Part shown: positions 48,184 through 57,900 of the stretch, one piece after another
Position numbering within the stretch: position 1 is the stretch's first letter
Layout of the letters: each line of letters begins with the position of its first letter
Assembly (NCBI RefSeq): GCF_030345715.1
Contig: NZ_JAUASX010000003.1
Location: forward strand, 1 to 64,000
Source of the DNA: Solimonas sp. SE-A11
GTDB taxonomy: Bacteria > Pseudomonadota > Gammaproteobacteria > Nevskiales > Nevskiaceae
Direction: 5' to 3'
DNA length: 64,000 nucleotides
The notes under the pieces: generated by a model
Database searches by the model: none
The model's input: only the letters and a program-made list of their open reading frames with translations
What the model was told of the DNA's origin: nothing
Made by a program: the position numbers and the translations under genes

Positions 48184-48774
48184 CTACCTCATGGCTACTC
48201 CGAAGCGCTGCCGCAAGGCCCGGCGCGAGGTGGCCAGCAACTGCTCGGACTGCTCGCTGGTGGGCACCGCGCGAGCCATGGCCAGGGCCCCCGCCATCTC
48301 CGCGAGCAGGGAGGCCGCTGCCGCCCGCGGATCGGCCTGGCCGGCCTGCTCCAGCATGGTGGCCAGCCGGTGGCTGACGGCCTCGATGCCGGCGCCGAAG
48401 GCGCGGCGGGCTGCGGCGGGCAGGTGCGGCGCCTCGCCGCAGAGCGCAGGAATGGGGCAGCCGTGGGCCCGGTCGTCGCGGTGGCGCTGCGAGAGGTAGA
48501 AGTCAATGTAGCCCGACAGCGCCTCGGCAGACGTGCAGCGCTCCATGTAGTCGTCCATCTTGGCTTCAATGTCGGAAAACATTGCCGTCATGGCCTCGGC
48601 CACCAGCTCGTCCTTGGACTTGAAATGGGCATAGAAGCCGCCGTGCGTGAGCCCGGCCTTGCCCATGATGGCGGCCACGCTGACCCCGCGCGGCCCCTTG
48701 GCGCGGATCGCGCGTGCGGCTTCCTTCAGCAGCAGCGCGCGCGTGCGTTCCTTGTGTTCGGCGTCGTAGCGCAT
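48184..48774 (-). CDS. TetR/AcrR-family regulator
   Basis: A 196-residue repressor with an N-terminal HTH (RALLLKEAARAIRAKGPRGVSVAAIMGKAGLTHGGFYAHFKSKDEL). The ligand domain contains HRDDRAHGCPIPALCGEA, with a Cys that is typical of a subfamily often next to fatty-acid or efflux genes. It lies 16 bases after the thiolase stop on the same strand, so it may control that thiolase/SDR group. Confidence 0.85.
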   Translation of the reverse strand: MRYDAEHKERTRALLLKEAARAIRAKGPRGVSVAAIMGKAGLTHGGFYAHFKSKDELVAEAMTAMFSDIEAKMDDYMERCTSAEALSGYIDFYLSQRHRDDRAHGCPIPALCGEAPHLPAAARRAFGAGIEAVSHRLATMLEQAGQADPRAAAASLLAEMAGALAMARAVPTSEQSEQLLATSRRALRQRFGVAMR

Positions 48775-48790
48775 CGGCCGATCTTATCCG

Positions 48791-49948
48791 CTACGCGGCC
48801 TCCAGGATGGTGGCGATACCCTGGCCGCCGCCGATGCACTGCGTGGCCAGCGCGTAGCGCTTGCCCTCGCGCTTGAGCAGCTGCGCCGCCTTGCCGGTGA
48901 TGCGTGCGCCGGTGGCACCCAGCGGGTGGCCCAGGGCCAGGGCGCCGCCATCCAGGTTGACCTTGGCGCGGTCGATACCCAGCTCGCGCAGGCAGGCAGC
49001 GGCCTGGCTGCCGAAGGCCTCGTTGATCTCGACGATGTCGATGTCCTCGATCTTGAGGCCCGCGCGTTCCAGCGCCTTGCGCGTGGCCGGCACCGGGCCC
49101 ATGCCCATGACCTCCGGCCCGCAGCCGGCCACCGCCACCGCGCGGATGCGCGCCAGGATCTCCAGCCCATGCCGCTTGGCGAAGTCCTCGGAGCAGACCA
49201 GCACCGCGGCGGCGCCATCGGTCAGCGGCGAGGAGGTGCCGGCGGTGACGCTGCCGTCGGCGCGGAAGGCGGGCTTGAGCCCCGCCAGGCCTTCCAGCGT
49301 GGTCTGCGGGCGCAGGCAGCCGTCGCTGTCGACCAGGCCGTCGGCGGTCTGCACCGGCGCGATCTCGCGGGCCAGCCGGCCTTCGGCCTGCGCGGCGGCG
49401 GCCTTCTGCTGGGATTCCAGCGCCAGCTGTTCCTGCTCGGCGCGCGGCACGCTGAAGCGCTGCGCCACGTTCTCGGCGGTCTCGCCCATGGTGATGTAGG
49501 CCTCGGCCTGGAACTCCGGCGCGTCCACACCCGGCTGGCGGAAGCGCGGGTTGGGTGAGGCATTGAAGCCGCCCTGCGGCACGCGGGTCATGGACTCCAC
49601 ACCGGCGCAGATGAAGGCCTCGCCCGCGCCGATGGCGATCTGGCCGGCGGCCATGTGGATGGCGTTCATCGAGGAGCCGCAGAAACGGTTGACGGTGGCG
49701 CCGCCGACCGACTCCGGTAGCCCGGCCAGCAGGCCGGCGATGCGCGCGATGTTGCTGCCCTGCTCGGCCTCGGGGTAGGCGCAGCCCATGATGACGTCCT
49801 CGATCAGCGCGGGATCGAGCCCGGAGCGCTCGACCAGGGCCTTGATCGCCACGGCGGCGAGGTCGTCCGGGCGCGTGCCGGCGAAGCGGCCCTTGCGCGC
49901 GAACTGGAAGGGGGTTCGGACATAACCGGCAATGACGGCGTTGGTCAC
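48791..49948 (-). CDS. Acetyl-CoA C-acyltransferase (thiolase)
   Basis: A 385-residue thiolase. The nucleophile Cys is in VNRFCGSSMNAIHM, the His in [11 protein letters not shown], and the second Cys in QCIGGGQG. Length and sequence fit degradative acetyl-CoA acyltransferases. It lies between the TetR gene and the SDR gene; the SDR is 27 bases upstream on the same strand. Likely in beta-oxidation of an unusual acyl chain; substrate unknown. Confidence 0.88.
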   Translation of the reverse strand: MTNAVIAGYVRTPFQFARKGRFAGTRPDDLAAVAIKALVERSGLDPALIEDVIMGCAYPEAEQGSNIARIAGLLAGLPESVGGATVNRFCGSSMNAIHMAAGQIAIGAGEAFICAGVESMTRVPQGGFNASPNPRFRQPGVDAPEFQAEAYITMGETAENVAQRFSVPRAEQEQLALESQQKAAAAQAEGRLAREIAPVQTADGLVDSDGCLRPQTTLEGLAGLKPAFRADGSVTAGTSSPLTDGAAAVLVCSEDFAKRHGLEILARIRAVAVAGCGPEVMGMGPVPATRKALERAGLKIEDIDIVEINEAFGSQAAACLRELGIDRAKVNLDGGALALGHPLGATGARITGKAAQLLKREGKRYALATQCIGGGQGIATILEAA

Positions 49949-49975
49949 GGCTGTTCTCCTGTGAAGATGAAGTGA

Positions 49976-50671
49976 TTAACCGGCGTAGCTGGGCGGCTGG
50001 GCAGTGAGGCCCGCTTTCACCTGCCGGCTGATGTCGTCGGCCAGGGCCTCGATCTGCCCGGCTTCCAGCGCGGCGAGGGCGCTGGCGGCCACGTCGGCGG
50101 GCGAGGCCTTGGGGGCTTCCACGCCGGCCACCATGTCGGTGTCGATGTAGCCGGCGTGTACGCCGACCACTTCCGTGCCCTGGGCCTTGAGCTGGATGCG
50201 CGTGGCGTTGGTCAGCGCCCAGGCCGCAGCCTTGGATGCGCTGTAGCCGGCCGTGCCGGGCAGGGCGACCCAGCTCAGCACCGACAGCATGTTGACGATG
50301 CCGCCGCCGCCATTGGCGGCCAGCACCGGGGCGAAGGCGCTCGTGGTGTGGGCGATGCCGTGGTAGTTGGTGTCCAGCTGGCGGCGGGCGTTGGCTTCTG
50401 CCTCCACGGCGTTCTGCCCGTCGTCCAGGAAGATGCCGGCGTTGTTGACCAGCAGGCTGACGTCGCCGCAGGCGGCCGCGGCGGCGGCGATCTGGTCGGG
50501 CTTGGTGACGTCGAGCTTGACCGGGATGACACCGGGGAGGGTGACGGTGGCCGGGTCACGGGCGGCGGCATAGACCTTCTTGGCCCCACCGGCCAGCAGG
50601 GCCTTGGCGAAGGCCAGGCCCAGGCCGCGGTTGGCGCCGGTGACCAGCGCGACGGAACCCTTGATCTTCAT
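49976..50671 (-). CDS. Short-chain dehydrogenase/reductase
   Basis: A 231-residue SDR with TGANRGLGLAFAKAL (cofactor loop), NNAGIF, and the catalytic YSASK with a Ser upstream (LSVLSWV). The Arg after the first strand (AAARDP) suggests NADP(H). Upstream of the start, ATGATGAGAATCAT forms a short inverted repeat (50692-50705) that may be an operator. It is likely co-transcribed with the thiolase. Confidence 0.87.
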   Translation of the reverse strand: MKIKGSVALVTGANRGLGLAFAKALLAGGAKKVYAAARDPATVTLPGVIPVKLDVTKPDQIAAAAAACGDVSLLVNNAGIFLDDGQNAVEAEANARRQLDTNYHGIAHTTSAFAPVLAANGGGGIVNMLSVLSWVALPGTAGYSASKAAAWALTNATRIQLKAQGTEVVGVHAGYIDTDMVAGVEAPKASPADVAASALAALEAGQIEALADDISRQVKAGLTAQPPSYAG

Positions 50672-50758
50672 GGTGACACTCCGGCTTTATTGGATGATGA
50701 GAATCATATTATGGGTGTCATGTAATGGAATCAAGGGGCATTGGCGGGCGGCGCTTTT

Positions 50759-50913
50759 TGAACCGTTCATGCCGAGTGCCGCGTCCCTCGATACGATCCG
50801 CCAGGGCGGATCACTCGGGATGACCGGGTGGTGGCGTATCGAGGCACGCACTGCTGCCATTCCCTCTCCCCGCTTGCGGGGAGAGGGTTAGGGTGAGGGG
50901 CGGCGGAGTTTCG
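50759..50913 (+). repeat. Dispersed repeat C, intact copy with a REP-like core
   Basis: The order is TGAACCGTTCATGCCGAGTG, CGATACG..CGTATCG inverted arms, GAGGCACGC, then CCCTCTCCCCGC/GCGGGGAGAGGG and TTAGGGTGAGGGGCGGCGGA. The same sequence, with a shorter middle, occurs at 60859-60940 and continues at 62086-62115, where the IS110 element separates the two halves. This copy therefore shows what the unoccupied site looks like. Confidence 0.85.
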
Positions 50914-50937
50914 GATAGGAACCAGGGCGGGGATGCC

Positions 50938-51240
50938 GGCGACTACGCCGGTCAGGAGCGGTGGATCTTTGGAGGTTTATTTCGCCTAAGGGCGAGGTAC
51001 TTTTCTTTGTTGTACGACAAAGAAAAGTACCCAAAAGAAAACGTACCCTGCCATCCGCGGCCCCGCTGAAGCGGGGCAACCTGCCTGGTGGACGAGTGCG
51101 ACGGGTCGGGCCCACAGGCCATCCATGGCCTGAGGCCCCTCGGCCGGACATCCTGTCCGGCTCGACCCTGCACTCGGCCCCCAGGCAGGCGCTACTGGAA
51201 GGGAACCCGGTACATCAAAAGCATTCGCTGCGCTCACCGG
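50938..51240 (-). repeat. Dispersed repeat A, copy 2
   Basis: Inverted relative to copy 1 at 206-528 and homologous through most of its length. It differs in the middle: here TTTTCTTTGTTGTACGACAAAGAAAA makes a long AT-rich hairpin, whereas copy 1 has a run of unrelated bases. Together with repeat C it fills the space 50672-51300, in which I see no gene. Confidence 0.8.
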
Positions 51241-51300
51241 GACATCGAGGAAGAGCGCAGGCAGGGGATCTCTATCCTTCGAAAGAGCTGTTTTGTCCGC

Positions 51301-51915
51301 TCACACCGGCTTGGCCAGCGCCCGCCACATCATCTCGAACAGCGGCCCGGAGTTGGCGGTCAGCGATTCCTTCATGCCGCGGTGGATGTACATCTGCACC
51401 AGGCGGTTGGTGAAGCCCATGACGAAGTCGAGCAGGTACTTCTCGTCGACGTCGTCGGTCAGCACACCGCGCTCGCGGCCTTCCGAGAGCACCTTGATGA
51501 AGGTGTGGAACAGCTCGGGGTTGTGGTAGTGCTCCTGCTTGCGCCAGGTGTTCACGTACACCGAGCTCATCTGCAGCTGCATGACCTTGGGATTCTTCTC
51601 GTAGAAGTCCAGGCTTACCCAGAACACCTTGCGCAGGCGCTCCTTGTAGTCGGCAATGCCCTGCAGATGATCGAGCAGGCGCTCTGCCAGCTTCTGCAGC
51701 CAGACGTCCAGGCAGGAGAACAGCAGGGCTTCCTTGCTGCCGTAGTACTTGTAGAGCGTCTGCAGCGAGACGTTGGCGCCGCGGGCGACCTCGATCAGGC
51801 CCACGCGGTGGAATTCCCGCTCGGAGAAGATGTCGAGCACGGTCTGCTCGATGCGGGCGCGGGTCTCGGGGTCGAGTCCGGCTCGGTCAGCCACCACGGC
51901 TTCGGTTCGGCGCAT
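51301..51915 (-). CDS. TetR-family regulator divergent from the fad operon
   Basis: A 204-residue repressor with HTH ARIEQTVLDIFSEREFHRVGLIEVARGANVSLQTLYKYYGSKEALLFSCL and a C-terminal all-helical ligand domain. It is transcribed away from fadA across a 199-base gap holding two palindromes, so it probably represses the fad genes and responds to acyl-CoA, as other TetR regulators of fatty-acid degradation do. That last step is inference. Confidence 0.83.
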   Translation of the reverse strand: MRRTEAVVADRAGLDPETRARIEQTVLDIFSEREFHRVGLIEVARGANVSLQTLYKYYGSKEALLFSCLDVWLQKLAERLLDHLQGIADYKERLRKVFWVSLDFYEKNPKVMQLQMSSVYVNTWRKQEHYHNPELFHTFIKVLSEGRERGVLTDDVDEKYLLDFVMGFTNRLVQMYIHRGMKESLTANSGPLFEMMWRALAKPV

Positions 51916-51927
51916 GTCTGTTCACTG

Positions 51928-51943
51928 AGTAATGGTTGTTACT
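51928..51943. promoter_or_regulatory. Palindrome near the tetR start
   Basis: AGTAA-TGGTTG-TTACT lies 13-28 bases from the tetR start codon. It shares the GTAA/TTAC half-site with the fadA-proximal palindrome, so both may be sites for the same protein. Confidence 0.5.
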
Positions 51944-52077
51944 GGAAACTTCCCGGCGCCCCATACGCAGCCGTATTGACCGGGCCGCAGCGCGCCAGTA
52001 AGCTCGGTCCGCTTTCAATCCAGCCGGCGGGTTTGCATCTGCCCCGCCACGCCAATCCACGTTCCCGATCGGCTGAT

Positions 52078-52093
52078 GGTAATTTAAATTACC
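52078..52093. promoter_or_regulatory. Palindrome upstream of fadA
   Basis: GGTAATTTAAATTACC is a perfect 16-base palindrome, 22 bases before the fadA start, AT-rich in a GC-rich region. It is well placed to block the fad promoter when occupied. Confidence 0.6.
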
Positions 52094-52114
52094 TAACACC
52101 GCAACGAGGTCTCC

Positions 52115-53320
52115 ATGAGCGAAGCATTCATCTACGACGCGGTGCGCACGCCGCGCGGCAAGGGCAAGAAGGACGGCAGCCTGCACGGCGTCACGCCCAT
52201 CCACCTGGTCGGCAACCTGCTGACGGCGCTGCAGCAGCGCAACAACCTCGATACCTCCAAGGTCGACGACGTGGTGCTGGGTTGCGTTACCCCGGTGGGC
52301 GAGCAGGGCGCGGACATCGCGCGCGTCGCCGTGCTCTATGCCAACTGGGCGGAGAGCGTGGCCGGTGTCACGCAGTCGCGCTTCTGCGCCTCGGGCCTGG
52401 AGTCGGTGAACATCGCCGCGCAGAAGGTCATGTCGGGCATGGAAGACCTGGTGGTGGCTGGCGGCGTCGAGAGCATGTCGCGCTGGGCCATGGGCTCGGA
52501 CGGCGGCGCCTGGGCGATGGACCCGCGCGTCAACCACATGACCGGCTTCGCGCCGCAGGGCATCGGCGCCGACCTGATCGCGACGCTGGAAGGCTTCTCG
52601 CGTAAGGATGTCGACACGTTCGCCGTGCAGTCGCAGCAGAAGGCTGCCAAGGCGCGTGCCGAAGGCCGTTTCGCCAAGTCGCTGGTGCCGGTGCGTGATC
52701 TCAACGGCATGGTCGTGCTGGACCATGACGAGTTCATCCGCGCCGAGGCCACGGTCGAGGGCATGGCGGGCCTCAAGCCCTCCTTCGAGCAGATGGGCGC
52801 GATGGGCTTCGACGCCACCGCCCTGCGCAAGTACACCACCATCGAGAAGATCGACCACGTCCACCACGCCGGCAACAGCTCCGGCATCGTCGACGGCGCC
52901 GCGCTGATGCTGATCGGCAGCAAGAAGATCGGCAAGAAGCTGGGCCTGAAGCCGCGCGCACGCATCGTGCAGACCGCGGTGATCGGCTCCGAGCCCACCA
53001 TCATGCTCACCGGCATCGGCCCGGCCTCCAAGAAGGCCCTGGCCCGCGCCGGCATGAACGCCTCCAACATCGACCTGTTCGAGATCAACGAGGCCTTTGC
53101 CGCGGTGGTGCTGCGTGCGCAGCGCGATCTGGGCATCGACCCCGCCAAGGTCAACGTCAACGGCGGCTCCATCGCCATGGGCCACCCGCTGGGTGCCACC
53201 GGCTGCGCCATCCTCGGCACCCTGCTCGACGAGCTGGAGCGCCAGGACAAGCAACTGGGCCTGGCCTCGCTCTGCGTGGGCGCGGGCATGGGCATCGCCA
53301 CGATCATCGAACGCCTCTGA
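52115..53320 (+). CDS. fadA: Acetyl-CoA acyltransferase, beta-oxidation thiolase
   Basis: A 401-residue thiolase: nucleophile Cys in [12 protein letters not shown], His in [15 protein letters not shown], second Cys in LCVGAGMG. The N-terminus [25 protein letters not shown] matches the form paired with the large multifunctional subunit. It comes first in a thiolase-hydratase/dehydrogenase-acyl-CoA dehydrogenase operon. Confidence 0.9.
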   Translation: MSEAFIYDAVRTPRGKGKKDGSLHGVTPIHLVGNLLTALQQRNNLDTSKVDDVVLGCVTPVGEQGADIARVAVLYANWAESVAGVTQSRFCASGLESVNIAAQKVMSGMEDLVVAGGVESMSRWAMGSDGGAWAMDPRVNHMTGFAPQGIGADLIATLEGFSRKDVDTFAVQSQQKAAKARAEGRFAKSLVPVRDLNGMVVLDHDEFIRAEATVEGMAGLKPSFEQMGAMGFDATALRKYTTIEKIDHVHHAGNSSGIVDGAALMLIGSKKIGKKLGLKPRARIVQTAVIGSEPTIMLTGIGPASKKALARAGMNASNIDLFEINEAFAAVVLRAQRDLGIDPAKVNVNGGSIAMGHPLGATGCAILGTLLDELERQDKQLGLASLCVGAGMGIATIIERL

Positions 53321-53330
53321 GGGAACCGAC

Positions 53331-55460
53331 ATGAGCGTCAATTTCGAAAAAGACAACGACGGCATCGTCACCCTCACGCTGGACATGCCGGGCCGTTCGA
53401 TGAACGTGCTCAACGACGAGCTGAGCAAGCCGCTGGCCGAGGCCATCGGCAAGATCGAAGGCGATGCCTCGATCAAGGGTGTGATCGTCACGTCCGGCAA
53501 GAAGGAATTCCTGGCCGGCGCCGACATCGAGAAGGTGTTCGCCATCACCGATCCGGCAGATGCCTTCAAGCTGGCCGAGGACTACAAGGGCTTCCTGCGT
53601 CGCCTGGAGCTTTGCGGCCGCCCGGTGGTGGCCGCGCTCAACGGCACCGCGCTGGGCGGCGGCCTGGAGCTGGCGCTGGCCTGCCACTACCGCATCGCCA
53701 TCGACGATCCCAAGGCCAAGTTCGGCCTGCCGGAAGTGAAGCTGGGCCTGCTGCCCGGTGGCGGCGGCACGCAGCGCCTGCCGCGCCTGATCGGCATCCA
53801 GCCCTCGCTGCCGCTGATGCTGGAAGGCAAGGAGCTGAAGGCCAGCGACGCCAAGAACGCCGGCATCATCCATGCGCTGGCCAAGGACCGCGAGGATCTG
53901 CTGGCGCAGGCCAAGGCCTGGTGCCTGGCCAATCCGAAGCCGGTGCAGCCCTGGGACGACAAGAAGTTCAAGTGGCCGGGTGGTGACGCCAAGTCGCCGG
54001 CCAACGGCCAGCTCTGGGCCATCGCCCCGTCCATGGCCAATGCCAAGACCCAGGGCAACTACCCGGCGCCGATCAACATCATGGCCAGCGTGTTCGACGG
54101 CGGCATCACCGACTTCGACACCGGCTGCCGCAGCGAGTCGCGCTACTTCGCCAACTGCGTGGTTTCGCAGGTGTCGAAGAACATGATCGGAACGCTGTGG
54201 TTCCAGCTCAACGCCATCAACAAGGGCAGCTCCCGCCCCGAGGGCGTGGAGCGCTCCACGGTGAAGAAGCTCGGCATCCTCGGCGCCGGCATGATGGGCG
54301 CGGGCATTGCCTACAGCTCGGCCAAGGTCGGCATCGAGGTGGTGCTGCTCGACACGACGCAGGAGGCCGCCGACCGCGGCAAGGCCTACTCCAGCGGCCT
54401 GCTCGACAAGGACCTGAAGAAGGGCCGCCTGACGCAGGAAGGCAAGGACCAGTTCCTGGCCCGCATCAAGGCCACCACGAGCTACGACGACCTCAAGGGC
54501 TGCGACCTGGTGATCGAGGCCGTGTTCGAGGACCGCGCGATCAAGGCGGATGTCACCAAGAAGGCCGAGGCACAGCTGGCCAAGACGGCCGTGTTCGCGT
54601 CCAACACCTCCACGCTGCCGATCACGGGCCTGGCGGAAGCCAGCGAGCGGCCGAAGAACTTCATCGGCCTGCACTTCTTCTCGCCGGTGGACAAGATGCC
54701 GCTGGTGGAGATCATCGTTGGCAAGAAGACCAGCAAGGAAACCCTGGCGCGTGGCTTCGACTACGTGCAGCAGATCAAGAAGACGCCGATCGTGGTCAAC
54801 GACTCGCGCGGCTTCTATACCTCGCGCTGCTTCGCTACCTACCCGATGGAGGGCATGACCCTGCTCGCCGAAGGCCAGCATCCGCGTTCCATCGAGATGG
54901 CCGGCCTGCAGGCCGGCATGCCGGTGGGCCCGCTGGCAGTGCAGGACGAGGTCTCGCTGTCGCTGTCGCTGCACGTGCTGGAGCAGACGCGCAAGGACCT
55001 GGCCGCCGAGGGCAAGACCGCCAGCGAGCACCCGGGCGTCGCCGTGGTGGAGAAGATGGCCAAGCAGCTCGACCGCCAGGGCAAGAAGGCCGGCAAGGGC
55101 TTCTATGACTATCCGCAGGGCGGCCAGAAGTCGCTGTGGAAGGGCCTGGCCGAGCAGTTCCCGCTGAAGGAGCAGTTGCCGCAGCAGGAGTTGATCGACC
55201 GCCTGCTGTACGCGCAGGCCAACGAAGCCGCCAAGTGCTACGAGGAGGGTGTGGTCACCGCGGTCGGCGACACCAACATCGGCTCGATCTTCGGCTGGGG
55301 CTTCGCCCCGCACCAGGGCGGCGCGCTGCAGTTCATCAACGCGACCGGGCTGGCACAGTTCGTGAAGCGTTCCAAGGAACTGGAAAAGAAGTACGGCGAG
55401 CGTTTCAAGCCCGCCAAGCTGCTGGTGAAGATGGCCAAGGAAGGCAAGCGCTTCGAGTAA
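53331..55460 (+). CDS. fadJ: Multifunctional enoyl-CoA hydratase / 3-hydroxyacyl-CoA dehydrogenase
   Basis: A 709-residue alpha subunit. The N-terminal crotonase domain keeps both catalytic Glu residues (GTALGGGLELALAC, GLPEVKLGLLPGGGGTQRL). The dehydrogenase part begins at about residue 310 with KLGILGAGMMGAGIAYSSA, with the catalytic His in GLHFFSPVDKMPLVEII and GFYTSRC/GFYDYP later. Similar to FadB and FadJ; the short form of the N-terminal isomerase region leaves the symbol uncertain. ATG follows fadA by 10 bases. Confidence 0.9.
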   Translation: MSVNFEKDNDGIVTLTLDMPGRSMNVLNDELSKPLAEAIGKIEGDASIKGVIVTSGKKEFLAGADIEKVFAITDPADAFKLAEDYKGFLRRLELCGRPVVAALNGTALGGGLELALACHYRIAIDDPKAKFGLPEVKLGLLPGGGGTQRLPRLIGIQPSLPLMLEGKELKASDAKNAGIIHALAKDREDLLAQAKAWCLANPKPVQPWDDKKFKWPGGDAKSPANGQLWAIAPSMANAKTQGNYPAPINIMASVFDGGITDFDTGCRSESRYFANCVVSQVSKNMIGTLWFQLNAINKGSSRPEGVERSTVKKLGILGAGMMGAGIAYSSAKVGIEVVLLDTTQEAADRGKAYSSGLLDKDLKKGRLTQEGKDQFLARIKATTSYDDLKGCDLVIEAVFEDRAIKADVTKKAEAQLAKTAVFASNTSTLPITGLAEASERPKNFIGLHFFSPVDKMPLVEIIVGKKTSKETLARGFDYVQQIKKTPIVVNDSRGFYTSRCFATYPMEGMTLLAEGQHPRSIEMAGLQAGMPVGPLAVQDEVSLSLSLHVLEQTRKDLAAEGKTASEHPGVAVVEKMAKQLDRQGKKAGKGFYDYPQGGQKSLWKGLAEQFPLKEQLPQQELIDRLLYAQANEAAKCYEEGVVTAVGDTNIGSIFGWGFAPHQGGALQFINATGLAQFVKRSKELEKKYGERFKPAKLLVKMAKEGKRFE

Positions 55461-55475
55461 GGGCAATCCGCGGCC

Positions 55476-55509
55476 AAGCCCGTCCCGTGCAAAACGCGGG
55501 GCGGGCTTG
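55476..55509 (+). other. Hairpin after fadJ
   Basis: AAGCCCGTCCCGT and CGGGGCGGGCTT pair (with small mismatches) around CGCAAAA. There is no T-run, so it may slow or process the transcript rather than end it before fadE. The remaining 66 bases before fadE hold no visible gene. Confidence 0.5.
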
Positions 55510-55575
55510 CTGCTGTCCGGGCATCCGGCATGAACGGATGGCCCGGAAGATTTCGTTTCACATTGGAGTCCCCCC

Positions 55576-57837
55576 ATGTTTGGCTTATTGATGAAGTTCA
55601 TGCAGGCCCAGAAGATCCTGCCGCAGATCTCCGATACGGAGCGGCAGGCCCTGGAAGCGGGTAGTGTCTGGATCGACGGCGAGTTCTTCGCCGGCAATCC
55701 CGACTTCCCGAAGATGCTGAAGGAGACCTACGGCCAGCTCAGCGCCGAGGAGCAGGCCTTCGTCGACGGCCCGCTGGCCGAGCTCTGCCGCATGCTCGAT
55801 CCCTACGAGATCGCCCGCACGCGCGTGGTGCCGCCCGAGGCGATCGAGTTCATCAAGAAGCAGGGCTTCATGGGGCTGATCATCCCCAAGGAATACGGCG
55901 GCAAGGAGTTCTCGCGCCTGGCCGTGTCCACCATCATGCACACGCTGAGCCCGTACTCCTTCGTGGCCAGCGTGTTCGTGGTGATCCCCAACTCGCTGGG
56001 CGCCGGCGAGCTGATCCACCACTACGGCACCGACGCGCAGAAGCAGCACTACCTGCCGCGCCTGGCCTCGGGCGAGTACGTGCCCTGCTTCGGCCTGACC
56101 GAGCCGACGGCGGGCTCCGATGCCGCGTCGATCCGTGCCGAGGGCGAGGTCTTCAAGGATGCCGACGGGCAGGTGAAGATCCGCCTGAACTTCCGCAAGC
56201 GCTACATCACGCTGGCGCCGGTGGCCAACCTCTGCTCCATCGCCTGCCAGCTGCACGATCCGCAGAACCTGCTGGGCAAGGGCCAGCACCCGGGCATCAC
56301 CGTGGTGATGGTGCACAAGGGCACGCCGGGCTTTGCCAATGGCGACCATCACCTGCCCATCGGCGAGCCGTTCTACAACGGCCCGCTGATCGGCAAGGAT
56401 GTGGTGGTGCCGGTGGACAACATCATCGGCGGTGCCGAATACGCCGGCCAGGGCTGGAAGATGCTGATGGAGCAGCTCGCTGGTGGCCGTGCGATCTCGC
56501 TGCCCGCGGGTGCCATCGGCGGCATGAAGCAGGCCTCTGCCGTGGTCGGCCCTTACTCCGTCGTGCGCCAGCAGTTCGGCATGTCCATCGGCCAGATGGA
56601 AGGCGTGCAGGACAAGATTGGCAAGATCGCGGCGCTGACCTACATGTGCGAAGGCGCGCGCGTGTTCGCCTGCTCGGCGGTGGATCGCGGCATCCAGCCG
56701 CCGGTGACCTCCGGCGTGCTCAAGTGCTACACCACGGAGCTGTCGCGTGAGCTGATCACCGACGCCATGGACGTGTTCTCCGGCGCCGGCGTCATGCAGG
56801 GCCCGAACAACATCCTGGGCTCCGGTTTTGCCTCTTCGCCGGTGGGCATCACGGTGGAAGGTGCCAACATCATGACGCGCACCCTGATGATCTTCGGCCA
56901 GGGTGCCACCCGCTGCCATCCCTACGCGCTGAAGGTGGTGGAAGGCGTGGAGACCGACAACGTGCCGCTGTTCCGCCAGAACCTGGTGGGCTGGATCGGC
57001 CACTTCGTCGCCGGCATCGTCCGCAGCGCCGTGCGCGGCTGGACCCGCGGCCTGACGGTGAAGGTGCCGGACGTGGCGGTGGAGACGCGTGCCTACTACC
57101 GCCGTCTCGGCTGGTCGGCGGCGCGCTTCGGCCTGCTGACGGACCTCGCCATGTTCTGCATCGGCGGCAAGCTGAAGATGCGCGGCAAGCTCACCGGCCG
57201 TTATGCCGACGCGCTGGCCTGGCAGCTGCTGGCGTTCTCGGCGCTGCGCCGCTTCGAGGCCGAAGGCCGCCGTCCGGAAGACCTGCCGCTGGTGCGCTAC
57301 TCGGTGGAGTACTCGCTGGCCCAGGTGCAGAAGGCCTTCGAGGGCATCTACGCCAACTTCAATGCGCCGGTACTGGGCTTTGTCATGCGCACGGTGGGCT
57401 CGTGGTGGCTGCGCGTGAACCCGGTGGGCAAGCTGCCGGCCGACGACCGCTCCGCCGCCGCCGCGCAGACCATCCAGCGCTACGACGCGCAGTACCGCCG
57501 CCTGACCGAGGGCGTGTTCGTGCCTGCCGGTGGCAAGACGGCGTCCAGCCGCCTGCTGCAGGCCTTCCGCCTGCTGGCCGATGCCGAGAGCGCCCTGTCG
57601 CGCATTTCGCGCGCCCAGCGCGAGAAGAAGCTGGCCCGCGGTGCCGCCGCCGAGGTGGCGCCCAAGGCGGCCGAGCTGGGGCTGATCAGCGTGCAGGAAG
57701 CGCAGCTGGTGGCCCACGCCCAGGCCGCGCGCCTGGAGGCGATCGAGGTGGATGTGTTCAAGCCGGAAGCCTTCTTCGCCACGGCCAAGGCCGAGGCGTC
57801 GCAGGACCGCGGCTTCAAGCTCGTCGCCAACGGCTGA
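55576..57837 (+). CDS. fadE: Long-chain acyl-CoA dehydrogenase with C-terminal DUF1974-type region
   Basis: A 753-residue FadE-type dehydrogenase. The N-terminal and FAD domains include FMGLIIPKEYGGKEFS, CFGLTEPTAGSDAASI, GPNNILGSGF and FGQGATRCHPYAL; the C-terminal 300 residues match the extra domain of E. coli FadE. The probable catalytic Glu lies in SRELITDAMDVFSGAGVMQ or the adjacent EQLAGGRAI stretch. It ends at a strong bidirectional terminator. Confidence 0.92.
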   Translation: MFGLLMKFMQAQKILPQISDTERQALEAGSVWIDGEFFAGNPDFPKMLKETYGQLSAEEQAFVDGPLAELCRMLDPYEIARTRVVPPEAIEFIKKQGFMGLIIPKEYGGKEFSRLAVSTIMHTLSPYSFVASVFVVIPNSLGAGELIHHYGTDAQKQHYLPRLASGEYVPCFGLTEPTAGSDAASIRAEGEVFKDADGQVKIRLNFRKRYITLAPVANLCSIACQLHDPQNLLGKGQHPGITVVMVHKGTPGFANGDHHLPIGEPFYNGPLIGKDVVVPVDNIIGGAEYAGQGWKMLMEQLAGGRAISLPAGAIGGMKQASAVVGPYSVVRQQFGMSIGQMEGVQDKIGKIAALTYMCEGARVFACSAVDRGIQPPVTSGVLKCYTTELSRELITDAMDVFSGAGVMQGPNNILGSGFASSPVGITVEGANIMTRTLMIFGQGATRCHPYALKVVEGVETDNVPLFRQNLVGWIGHFVAGIVRSAVRGWTRGLTVKVPDVAVETRAYYRRLGWSAARFGLLTDLAMFCIGGKLKMRGKLTGRYADALAWQLLAFSALRRFEAEGRRPEDLPLVRYSVEYSLAQVQKAFEGIYANFNAPVLGFVMRTVGSWWLRVNPVGKLPADDRSAAAAQTIQRYDAQYRRLTEGVFVPAGGKTASSRLLQAFRLLADAESALSRISRAQREKKLARGAAAEVAPKAAELGLISVQEAQLVAHAQAARLEAIEVDVFKPEAFFATAKAEASQDRGFKLVANG

Positions 57838-57854
57838 TTCGTACGGCTGCAACG

Positions 57855-57885
57855 AAAAAGCCCCGGTTCTCACCGGGGCTTTTTT
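57855..57885. terminator. Bidirectional terminator between fadE and the convergent gene
   Basis: AAAAAGCCCCGG pairs with CCGGGGCTTTTTT around TTCTCA. T-runs appear on both strands. Confidence 0.93.
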
Positions 57886-57900
57886 GTGCGCGTCAGCGAC

